64,000 bases of DNA from Laguncularia racemosa (taxonomy: Eukaryota > Streptophyta > Magnoliopsida > Myrtales > Combretaceae). This document shows, in pieces, positions 48,635 to 59,140 of this stretch (positions are counted from its first letter, which is position 1; every line of letters starts with the position of its first letter). The stretch spans positions 4,960,001-5,024,000 of the forward strand of contig JBBMOL010000038.1 in assembly GCA_037954665.1 (NCBI GenBank). Direction: 5' to 3'. Both the position numbers and the translations under genes were made by a program. The notes below the pieces were generated by a model. The model was not told the origin of the DNA. It did not search any database and saw only the letters and a program-made list of their open reading frames with translations.

Positions 48635-49280
48635 TGTACGTGTGTGAGTTCAGATGTGAAGGTCACGCGCTTGTTCCATGGGAACACACTACACATTACC
48701 TAATAAGGAAAGTGACAAGTATAAGAATGATTAGGGGTGAATGAGATGGGCAGAAGGAGTAAGCAATCTCAAATGAGGCTCAACACTTTGATGATAGAAG
48801 TGTATGTGTGGGTGGATTATGGTTTTGATCTTTTGAGGAAAATCCGATAGAGTGATGAAGTTTTTCCTAAAAAAAGACCCCTTTGAATGAGGATGCCTTA
48901 GATATTTATAGGGTTTGGTCATGAATTTCATCCATTGAATGGTGATGATGATCAACGGTCCTAAATGAATGAGCCCCATATGGGTTTAAGCCCATTAGAG
49001 GCCTTTAATGTATGTGAGTCTTATTGAGAAAGGTCGGATCAGATCGAATCGGCCGATCCAACAAAACCTTATCCTAAGCCCACCATGCCAAATCTCCCCT
49101 AATCATCCCAAACCATAGCCTTAACTCCCTAGGCCATGTCACCTTGGCCCAAATAGTTAAATCCATTAAAATAAAAGGTTAAAAGCCCATGAATTGAATT
49201 TAGCCCTCTACAATTACCTAAACATAAAAGCAAAGAATAAGCATCTTGTAACACTGAATGTCATTAACTAATTAATTCTA
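48635..49280 (-). repeat. LTR of the - strand Gypsy element (right end approximate)
   Basis: The inner end is fixed by TGTACG at 48635 on the + strand, i.e. ...CGTACA on the - strand, next to the primer site. A TATA box, CCTATAAATATC on the - strand (about 48903-48914), lies within it. The outer end is not defined by a target duplication. Confidence 0.55.
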
Positions 49281-49479
49281 TGAATCTACGTTGAAAAAAC
49301 CATACATAGATCAACTTAAGGAATTGTAAAAACCTAATCAAATATATACACAAATAAAATTTGTAACTGAAAACCCTAAGGTAAATCTTAATCTAAATTA
49401 CACTAGGAAGGTTACACTAAATTATCATACTAAAATAGAATTACCTACTTGACGCTACATTCTCTTCTCTAAAACAAAT

Positions 49480-51420
49480 GACAAGTAGAGCTAGAGGTGT
49501 GATCCAAAATGGAAAATAAATTGCACCTATTTTTAATAATCCCCTCCATTTATATTATGACATATGAAAACTTTTGGGCAAATTCCATTGGTCTAGTTTA
49601 TGGCTTGTACTCTAATGCTATGAACATTGATCTTCCAGTGTATAGTAGGTTTAATTCCCTCTTTCCCCAATTATAATTGAAGTTGACAAAAAAAAAATCC
49701 CCTCGTCCTCATATGAGGTTGCATTACAGAAGACACCTAATGGACTTACTCCCATGAGATAAATCACATGGACCTCCTCCTTTTCATAATGATGTCCTAT
49801 CGTCCTTTTGCATTGGCCCACACAAAAAAGACAAAGAATCCTTATTTTTATTTTATTCATTCATTCCAAATATGACCATTATTGAGTCTTACTTTAATCA
49901 CACCAAATGACCAAGACCATGTGGCCTTCTCTCCCTCTTTTTTTTTTCATATTTCCACAAACCCAATAACCTTCACTTTTCTAATTAAAGTGAACTTAAA
50001 AGGATACATGTAAAAGAGGAGTAAAGGAATAAAAGTTTTATATGGTTGAGAACAAGAATCCTAAATTGGGCATTTGAAATAGATTAGTAATTTAGAGTTA
50101 TTATTAGCTATTAATTAGTTAAGATACTCTCGATTTAATTAATTATGGTTTTAAAGTTAGAATTAATCTTTTGATTAAGGTGCTTTTAGAAATAGGGAAT
50201 CAATTGAGTGAATACGAACGAATTAAAGAAAATCAGAACTAGTCAAATGAGGCACAAAAGCCCCTAAAGTTCAAGTAATTTGCAAAGGCTGCTAAACTTG
50301 TATAAAGAAGAGAGAGGGTAAAGGCCATTTTCTATCTTTACATGTATGATTGTGTTTGCATGTGAGAAGAGAAGATATTTCACAAAGTTAGCAAGTTGAG
50401 ATGGATGGCCAAGATTAAATGAATGTACAAAAAAAGGATCAAGGATGTAGATATTCATATGTAAAGTTTAAATGACTCGTATTCCTCTAATCTTATGTAT
50501 CTTAGAGACAACACAAATTATGTATCTTTTCTTTTACAATTGAGACATTTTGAAATAAAGATTAAAACATATATCCCTCACTCACCCTTGCAACTCCATA
50601 CATCCCATTTTCTTCTTTCTCTTGCTACTCTCTCTCATCCAATTTTCAAAAGCTTACATTTGAACTAGTGCTAGTGTTCGTTCAAATCTTGTGTGCACTA
50701 ATCCAATCCCATCTTTTCATGTGTATGTGGCAATCTAGAGATGTGATAATTTAAAAATTCAAATTCCAATCTCTTATTAATTGGGATCAATTTAAACTAA
50801 CTGGATTTGGTTCATTGAAACTTGGTTTAGATGTTCAAGATTTTTCCACTTCAATTTCTAGAAGGGTAGTGAAATGTAATTTGGATTCAATGGTTTGTGG
50901 CTAAAATGGTATTGGTCCAAGTGAGGGATATTTCCATAGTGGATCTCTAAGTAGTGGTAGTGTGGCGTATTGTTAGTCTCTAAGTTAATCACTCACTTGA
51001 ATGATTTGTAAGTACTTCTTAATTCACTTACCTCAATTTTGATCATTAGTACATGTTCATAATTGCTTAACTATATATTATGTTTGATAGATCATACTAT
51101 TACTTAGCTCCAAAATATGTAATTTTGGTTTGAAATCTCATTTTTAAATTTAAAAATTTTTTAAACACACGTAACCACTCTAAATCCCAGTGCATAATGA
51201 CTTACTACATGTTGATACTTGTTAAGTTGAGTTCTATAATGATAGTTTGAGCTAACATTTGACATTAAAAACATATTTGATTATTTAGCTATTAAATTTT
51301 TTAAAATGGTGAATTGAAATGGTTATAGATTGGTTTATAAAATGACATTCTATATAGTGCATCTACATTGTGCATCTTTCCCTTTTGTTAAATGGTTAGG
51401 ATTTTAGGTAGTGAAAAGTT
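49480..51420. other. Intergenic, no gene recognised
   Basis: AT-rich. CT-rich stretches at 50600-50640 and scattered AAAAAAA tracts; no coding or element signature. Confidence 0.45.
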
Positions 51421-51428
51421 GATTTTTA

Positions 51429-51627
51429 GGGTCTATTTGAATTATCTGCTTTTTATCTATATTTGATCTAAATTTGATCTATATTAGATTTGTATCTGAT
51501 ATGTATAGTTATCTCTTTAATCTTTTCTTTATATGTTTCAACAAAAATACCCATATTCAAATGGACACGAAATAGATACCAAAAAGAAAAAGAAAAAGAA
51601 AAAGAAAAAAGATAAACTAAACGTCCC
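51429..51627. mobile_element. Tourist-like (PIF/Harbinger) MITE
   Basis: The left end is GGGTCTATTTGAATTATCT and the reverse complement of the right end is GGGACGTTTAGTTTATCTT. Both resemble the GGG(T/C)CTGTTTGG ends of Tourist MITEs. The flanks are TTA at 51426-51428 and 51628-51630, the 3-base duplication expected of Harbinger transposases. An AAAAAG microsatellite (about 51571-51612) has grown next to the right end. Length is 199 bases with no coding capacity. Confidence 0.6.
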
Positions 51628-51629
51628 TT

Positions 51630-53100
51630 AAAAATACTTTCCAAAAATTTTGATGACTTTACCTAGAAACCTAGTAATAAGAATCCAAGTAATAGCATGC
51701 AAATTACATTCATATAATCATGACACGATATCACAAACATTGCATAAGCATTAGATTAAGTAAATAGAAGTCATAGAGGAATTGTATTTTTAGTCATCAA
51801 ATCAAAATGAATGAGATGAACTACTACATAAGAACACCAAACACTTAGAGCTAGGAACCAACCACACTCACACCACTACTTTGTTAAGTCTGTAACCACC
51901 AAAGTTCCGACTCATTATGGCAAGAGGAAAAATCAAATTACTAAGCAAGGATCGCTAGCAAGATTGAAAACAAGAAGACTTGCACACTCACAATTTAAAC
52001 CAAATTTAACCAATTTGAATTGATTTAAGTTCACATGACCATGATTAAGATTTTTAACATCACAAATCTCTAGAATCAAACATACGTAAGTATTTAGGCC
52101 TAGGTATATTATAAATACACTTCCTTATATATACTGCAAGTCTACTTACCTTCTTATCATTGATATTATGCCTTTAGATCTCAAATCTTCAAAAAGAATG
52201 CATTAAAATCATATATTATTGTTTTTTCTTTAGTTAAAATAAATTTTAAAAAAATAAAAATGCATAAAATTAATGAAAATTTAGTCATTTACGAGTCTAA
52301 TTAAATCATTTTAAAGATTTTAGATACATAATTTTAAATATAAAGATGCTAAGTGCATATTAAGTGAATATATAGAGGTGCTTTTCAATATACCCTTTAG
52401 GTTTTGAATATAGTCACTATGCGCAAAGACCATGGTGCAATATTATAGAGTTTTTAAAATTTTATCTAATTAGAATATATTAAATAAAAATAAAATCAAA
52501 GACCAAGAGATAGAGAGAGGAGAGTAGTAGGTGTGCAAGAGACCGTGATAGTTTATGGGGATCAACACTGCTAAAGCTCCTATGGAGTATAAGAAATAAT
52601 ACACTTTACAAAATTTGGATTCTCTCACTTTTTTTAATTTATTCCTTTAAAATACTAATATGTGTAATTAATGGTTAAAAATATAAGGAAATTGATGATG
52701 ATGTGATAATGATGTTATGAGATTGTTCAAATTTCTACATAATGTCAATTAGTAATTCATAAATTGAGGGAATCCATTTCCATATTATCCTTTTTAATAT
52801 TGAAAAGGAAGTAATATTGAAGGACATCTCCCAACTTGAAAAAATAATTTACAAAGGTAAAATTTGGATTAGATATGATTTAATATCTCATTTAATTTGA
52901 TTGTGGCATGAATTGGTGCAATTAAAAAAAATGGTTATATATAGCATATAAGTAATTACAAAAGTTTTCAATGCATAATTGAATTTAACAGAAAATACAA
53001 TATAAATTCAATATCTTCCATTTTTCAAGGAATAAGATATTAATTTTTAATAATATATCATTTCTAAATATAAAAGAAATTAAAATAAAGTGACTTGTTT
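51630..53100. other. Intergenic, no gene recognised
   Basis: AT-rich sequence without recognisable genes or element ends. Confidence 0.45.
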
Positions 53101-53109
53101 CAATTTTGA

Positions 53110-53850
53110 AAACAATTATAGAGACAAAGTTTAAAATGGACATAAAACAATACAATCATCCATAAACGCCACAAAAAATTCAGGTTTTAGAGACAGAAAT
53201 TTCTATCTCCACAAGTATATATTCTATTACAAGAAGCTTTTAGAGACAAATTTTCTATGCAATTTTCTATTACAAAAATTGCCCTTAAAAATTCCATTTA
53301 GCAGCGAAATACATATCCATCACAAATTTGTGATAGAATATCCATCTTTAATACCAAAGAATTTTGTTACAACTTAGTTGTGAAAATTTGCAATAGAAAG
53401 GATTTAAAAACAAAATTTCTATTGCAAATTGATATAAATTCTATCTTTGATTCCTTACAAGTTAGAACTAATTTTATTTTTATATAATATTTCCATTGCA
53501 AATCTATCTCTATTTTTGTTATATTCACAATTTAATTTAGCTAATAATAGTTTTTGTTGCAAATCTCCCTCAATTTCTACAATTATTACATTAAATGTTT
53601 ACAATAAATTAATTTTGTTGCAAATCTATCTTTGATTTGATTATTAATGTCATTAGATTTCTATTTTTTATTAATTCTGTTGCAAATTTGTCACTTTTTA
53701 TAATTAAATTGTTTCTATTCATAAAATTTATCGTAAATCTGTCTCTATTTTAAATGCCATTAAATTTAATAATATATTTATTTAAAATGTATATCACAAA
53801 TCTATTGTAATTGGTTGTATACTTGTATACTGGTATTATACATTACTATT
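53110..53850. repeat. Field of TTGCAAATCTATCTC words (CACTA-like subterminal repeats?)
   Basis: The word TTGCAAATCT(A/C) with following TCT(C/T)(T/A)ATTT occurs at least five times in + orientation (about 53497-53740). Related reverse forms such as TTTAGAGACA and AGAGACAGAAATTTCT lie at 53180-53245, with a palindromic ATCACAAATTTGTGAT near 53320. Dense degenerate motifs in both orientations are typical of CACTA subterminal regions. No CACTA terminus with 3-base duplication was found. Confidence 0.35.
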
Positions 53851-54244
53851 TCTCTAATCTTTTTAGATTTGTTTATGTATATATATAAGATTAATAAAAT
53901 GATTGTATATTTATATTCATACATGCAATTACCATAAGTGTGCACATATAACATCTATATATACTAACCAACATAAAGTCTAACAAAAAGTAAAAACACA
54001 AGTACTAGATGCATAAAGTTTAGCAAATCTATAATAATTTGCATTTGTAAAAGAAACTTGATTAGCTTAGACAACATAGCTTAATAATTTTCTTGCCCTA
54101 AACATTTCTTCCCTCCTTGAATTACTTTTTCGGCATTCAATCATCCTCTTTAGCAATATTAGATAGTTGTAAAGAAAAAAATTACAAAGTAACATCATAG
54201 AAGTTAAGCAATTAAATAACCATTGTTAACTTGCAAACAATAAC

Positions 54245-54980
54245 ATATGTTGTAGATGGGAGGTTCCAATAGAAGTAGTCACATGAGTATCACGGGAGTA
54301 CCACACTACAAGTGAATTTAGAGAAGTAATGTAGAGATGATATGTGATGAGATGACTAGGGAGAGAGTGGCAAAGAGGAGGAACAGGTAATCTCAAGAGT
54401 CTCGAGTACACAAATGACAAACAAATGAGTTAAGGGGACCTCAGGTATCTAACCTTACAGTTCTTAAGTAATAGAGACTGTTTTTTACCTAAACTCTTGT
54501 TTGATCCTTGAGAGTAAAGAATTCTTAGTGAAACACCATTTCTCTTATCTCTTTTCCTCCCTTCAATGAGGAAGAATGGCTGAGTATTTATAAACTCTTA
54601 GACTTGATGACATCCGTTAGATCACCTTAATGATCAATGGACGAGATGGACCTACTCATTTTAGGGTTATCCTAATGAGTTTGCTATAAGCCAAAGACTA
54701 ATAGCCTTCCTCATAAAATTTATGAGCCTACCTGAGAAAGGTTGGATGCAGATGATCGATTCAATGATCTCTATTTCGAGCCTACCAAGCCAATTATTTC
54801 TTAGTCATCTCAATAATTGGACCGAACTTACTAGGCCCTATCACCTAACCCAATGAGTCAAGCCAAATAATTAATAGGTTTAGCCCAATATATTTCTATA
54901 ATAATTTCAATCCTCTACATATGTTAAAGTAGATTCTAGACTTAAGAGAATTCAAACGTAAAGCCAAATCCTTTGTTTAC
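54245..54980 (-). repeat. Diverged LTR related to the Gypsy LTR at 48.6 kb
   Basis: Spaced blocks run in the same order as in 48635-49280: a TATA box (TTTATAAATACTC on the - strand, about 54585-54597), a CTTCCTCATTGAAGGG leader block, TGATCAATGGACGAGAT versus ATGATCAACGGTCCTAA, CCTGAGAAAGGTTGGAT versus ATTGAGAAAGGTCGGAT, and CCTCTACA near the outer end. No primer site or gag adjoins it, so it is a solo LTR or remnant; both edges are approximate. Confidence 0.45.
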
Positions 54981-54999
54981 CCTAAATACCTTTATATCT

Positions 55000-56555
55000 A
55001 TATATATTTCTCTAACTTTAACATGTTACAAGATTAATTATTCTTTCTCAACTCTATATTGAGATACCCCTAAAGGATAAAAAATCCACATTACAAAAAT
55101 GACATGCCTTTTTGTTAATTGTTTTTTCTCAACTCAATATTACGATAGTCTCAAAAGGACAATATAAATTAACAATCAATCCACACCAAAATGAACAATC
55201 ATGCAAACTGTTATCAAGTATGATGCTTGACATGTCTTCTACCATATTTCCACCACTAATAACACCTCCAAATACATGAAGTCTTGCATTAGTAAAAACC
55301 TAAAGAAAATATCCCAATTACATGGTTGCCATTTTTGCCAAAAAGACAGCACATTTGACCACCATAAATAGTTTAGAGCAAATTTACAAACTTTTTAAAA
55401 GGTATTTGGATATGTAAAGCATATACTAGAAAACTAAGGACAATTAGCCTTGACAAATAATTGAAAGCAAATGTACCAATTTTAACGATAATATTTGGAT
55501 CATGAAAATACACACCACCAATAAGAAATATTTGGACTATGTAAAGTAAATACTACTATAAAAATGCATAAGGGAGAGGTTTAGGACAAATCTATATTAG
55601 GAAATAAAGTCCTAATGAAGCTTAACAATCAACAAATAAAATTCTTTTTAATCTAGTGTGACGTTAATTTCCCATTTGGTCTCTTTCAATAAAACACCAA
55701 GTATAGATATCAAATATTGATTTCTCAATCTTAACATTATTTTCGAATAATCTTGTAAATCAGGCATTAATACAACACAAGCAGCAGTAAAAATGTGAAA
55801 CCACCCCATCACTTATGAAGAAACTAACAAGAAAAGACACATACCCATCTTCCATGAACTTCTTTTAAGAAAGGATAATAATATCATATATATATATTAT
55901 TATTTTTTTTTTCTTAAATCCACTCACTTAGAACATACTTGGCTTTCATATTGATAAATAACTTTTCAAAGCTCAACTGAGTTTTCTTAAGCGCTTCTAA
56001 TAAGTTTTGTCTATCTTAAAACAAGAAAAAATAAATAAAACTAAGAATCCTATAATAAATACTAATTCAGCTATGCTTGCTCTTTAAAGAATAACATCTG
56101 CACATGATTAGTCGCGTCCATAATTAAAGCTATGGAGTAAAAAGCAATGAATGAAAAATATTACATAACCCCAGCATTGGATACTTCTTAAAATGATAAA
56201 GCTGAACATGAGTACAATCTATAACTTACCACACCGTTAGCATGTCTCCAACCACAAAGAAGAAGACAATTAGAGCGTACACTAGTAGTTGGGTTATAAA
56301 TCTGTACGAAATTGCCAATGGAAAATAAAATTCTTATTTGTTAAATGCAAGGTCCTTATTATTGTAGATAGAGGCTGAAATAGCAACAAGATGTCTGAGA
56401 CCACAAATAGTTTAAGCATGGTAACTTCTTCCAATGAAATAAAAATAAAGTAATCTAAAGCTTAAAACCCAATATCTAACATTAACTACATGCAATAGAT
56501 TGATTATTGACATGGAAAAAAAAATCACATTAAATCATGCTTGATTCCTAGCCAT
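55000..56555. other. Intergenic, no gene recognised
   Basis: AT-rich, non-coding in appearance, interrupted only by the Copia insertion that begins at 56565. It could be intron of a gene outside the window; no exon is visible. Confidence 0.4.
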
Positions 56556-56564
56556 TTGAGCTAA

Positions 56565-57108
56565 TATTGAGAATGATGTTATTGATATCAATCGTGTATG
56601 TGATAGGAAAATACACGGCCAAAGTACACGGTCGTATACACGGTCGTGCATATGTACACAGAAACATACAGCAAGTACACGACCAAAGTACACGGTTGTG
56701 TACACGGTCGTATATATGGGCACAAGAACGTACAGCAAGTACACGATCAAAGTACACGGTCATGTAAACAGTCGTGTATATGGGGCACAAAAACGTGCAG
56801 CAAGTGCACGACCAAAGTACACGGTCGTGCATATGTGCACAGAAATGTACAGCAAGTACACGACCAAAGTACACGGTCGTGTATCTCCTGACGGCTCTCC
56901 ACGATTGTGATATCTGTAATCTTTGTAATTTAGGTAGATAGATATTTGGAGATATTCTTATTTATTAACTTAGCTAATGTGTAGGAGTAAGTTTAGGAAG
57001 GAATAGATAACATTCTCGTATATATATATATATATATTCAACATATGAAAGAAGAGATCAAGGAAAAAGATTTCCTCAAACCATGCTCCTACTGTTCTGT
57101 TTTTGACA
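56565..57108 (+). repeat. 5' LTR, 544 bp, starting TA
   Basis: Begins TATTGAGAATGATGTT and ends CTGTTTTTGACA. The start is fixed by the GCTAA duplication on its left and, in the other LTR, by the purine tract. The first part holds an array of four ~50-70-base units, each with AGCAAGTACACGACCAAAG; after it come the CTCCTGACGGCTC block and a long TA microsatellite (57017-57037). Confidence 0.88.
56600..56890 (+). repeat. Tandem array in the 5' LTR
   Basis: Four units plus a leading partial, anchored by AGCAAGT near 56658, 56729, 56798 and 56848. Each unit contains ACACGACC, AAAGTACAC and GGTCGTGT, i.e. an 8-base inverted repeat around a 9-base loop. The units contain few stops in any frame, which explains the overlapping 66-108-codon open frames on both strands. 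Such repeats lie where Tnt1-type LTRs carry enhancer boxes; a regulatory role here is inference. Confidence 0.8.
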
Positions 57109-57120
57109 TGGTATCAAAGC
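57109..57120 (+). other. Primer binding site
   Basis: TGGTATCAAAGC directly after the 5' LTR. It differs by one base from the TGGTATCAGAGC primer site of the 38.9 kb element; this variant is also seen in plant Copia elements. Confidence 0.85.
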
Positions 57121-57121
57121 C

Positions 57122-58084
57122 TTGAACACAATAATGGCAGGAGAAGAAAAGAAATCGTTGTCACCATACACATTGTATGCGAATGACAATCCTGGAAATA
57201 TAATAACCCAGGTGCAATTGAAAGAAGACAATTATGATGAATGGTCTAGAGCCATTCGGACTGCTTTGAGAGCCAAGAAGAATTTTGGTTTTCTTGATGG
57301 AACTGTGACTCAGCCTGACGAAAACTCAGATGAGTTGGAAGATTGGTGGACTGTGAATTCCATGCTTGTATCATGGATAATGAATACAATCGAGCCAACG
57401 GTGCGATCCACATTGACGCACATGGAAATTGCAAAGGACTTGTGGGAAGACATCAAAGATTGTTTCTCTGTGACAGATGGTGCACGAGTGCAGCAGTTGA
57501 AGACGGAACTTGCAAATTGCAGACAACAAGGAATGTCACTCATGAGTTATTATGCCAAATTGAAACAATTGTGGGAAGAACTGGCAAATTACGATGTGAT
57601 ATCTACGTGCAAATGTAGAGGTTGCAAGTGCAATATCGGAACTAAAATAACTAAGAAACGAGAAGAAGAAAAACTTCATCAATTTCTGATGGGGTTAGAC
57701 AATGCCTACAGCACAGTGAGGACAAATATCCTGAGCTCGACACCGTTGCCCGATGTTAGTAAGGCATATTCGTTAATGTGCCAAGAGGAAAGGGTTCGAA
57801 ATATCTCCAAGGAAAAGGAGATCAAGAATGAAGCTGCCAGTTTTATGGTCCAAACCAATGAAGGAACAAAGGACAAAAGGGTTGTCTGCACACATTGCAA
57901 TAGAGAAGGACATGACTCCACGGGATGCTTTCAGCTTATAGGTTATCCCGCTTGGTGGGGTGATCGGCCTAAAGCAGTTGGTAGAGGTCGAGGAAGACAG
58001 TTAGGAGGCAGAGGTCGAGGCAAGATGACAGGAAGAGGACGGAGCGGTGCTCAGTTAATGTTGCTCAAGCGATTGAGGAGCTAA
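57122..58084 (+). pseudogene. Copia gag (open, fused out of frame with pol)
   Basis: About 320 codons open; the likely start is ATG 57134 (MAGEEKK) rather than the upstream ATG 57122. The N-terminal part is a Retrotran_gag_3/UBN2-like capsid domain with LKEDNYDEWSRAIRTALRAK and WWTVNSMLVSWIMNTI. A zinc knuckle, CTHCNREGHDSTGC (57887-57928), is followed by GYPAWWGDRP and an RGRGR-rich basic tail that would bind RNA. At about 58040-58080 the frame leaves the pol frame by one base, so the Gag-Pol precursor is broken although Gag itself is nearly full-length. Confidence 0.88.
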
Positions 58085-59140
58085 ACACAGAAACAAAGGA
58101 AGTTGCGACTCCTGGTACGTTGACGAATGAACAATGGGCAGCAGTTATGAGCATGCTGAACACTTACAAATCAGGGAGTAATAGTGAGAAGATGACTGGT
58201 AAGGAAAATACTCTTTGGATAATTGATTCTGGAGCTACGCAACATATGATAGGGAATTCAAAATGTTTATCTAGCTTAAGAAACATATTAGGCTGTCCAA
58301 TTGGCTTGCCTAATGGAGAACAAGTGCTGGCGCTACAGGAAGGGTCTATTTGCTTAGGGAAGAACGTTCAACTGGATAATGTTCTTCATGCTCCGGGATT
58401 GCATTGCAATTTGATTTCTGTGTCACAATTAGTTGATGAATCAGAATGTAATGTATTGTTCACTGATAAGCTTTGTTTGATATAGGACCGCACTTCGAGG
58501 ATGGTGATTGGAGCGGGTGAACGTTGCAAGGGGCTATATTTTTTCAAGAAGGAGCCACCAGTTCATGCACTTCAGTCTCGGGCGCTGACTTCTGATGAAC
58601 TTTGGCATAGAAGAATGGGGCATCCGTCACCAAAGATTGTAGGCTTAATTACTGAAAATAAGACTAAGTTAGATTCAAATAAGAGTTGTGATGCTTGTTT
58701 CAAAGCAAAGCAAACCAGAAGTTTGTTTTATTCTAATGATAGTAGAGCTAGTGAATTGTTTGAACTTGTTCATTGTGATTTATGGGGACCTTATAGAACC
58801 TCTAGTTCCTCTAATGCAAGTTACTTCCTCACAATTGTTGATGATTTTTCTAGATGTGTGTGGATATATTTGCTGATTGCTAAAACTGAAGTAGGATGTA
58901 TCCTGCAAAATTTTGTTGCTATGGTTCGTAGGCAGTTTGATAAGAACGTTAAGATAGTGAGAAGTGATAATGGAAGTGAGTTCATTAGCTTGAAAGATTA
59001 TTTCTTGAACAATGGGATAATACATCAAACTTCGTGTGTTGGAACACCACAACAGAATGGGCGAGTAGAAAGAAAACACCATCATATACTTAACGTAGCT
59101 CGAGCATTACGATTTCAAGCTAATTTGCCAATTGATTTTG
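58085..59140 (+). pseudogene. Copia pol part 1: protease and integrase
   Basis: Protease: IIDSGATQHM with Asp at 58225-58227. A TAG at 58483-58485 interrupts after LCLI; the next residues DRTSRMVIGAGER continue the same frame, and relatives usually have Gln at such a place. Pre-integrase zinc block: ELWHRRMGHPS then CDACFKAKQ. Integrase catalytic triad intact: Asp in VHCDLWGP (58777), Asp in RSDNGSEF (58966), Glu in GRVERKH (59068). A frameshift in the G run near 59138-59144 ends this part. Confidence 0.87.

Larger units (their letters stand above)
45951..49280 (-). mobile_element. Truncated Gypsy element, LTR-gag-protease, - strand
   Basis: Read on the - strand: LTR ending at 48635, a T-run plus primer-site-like TGGCGACTCTACT, gag from ATG 48593, a zinc-finger-like block, protease to 46352, then unrecognisable open sequence to about 45951. 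No reverse transcriptase or second LTR follows, so the element is truncated at its 3' side. The primer-site block TTTTTGGCGACTC is typical of Tat/Ogre-like plant Gypsy elements; assignment to that group is inference. Confidence 0.68.
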
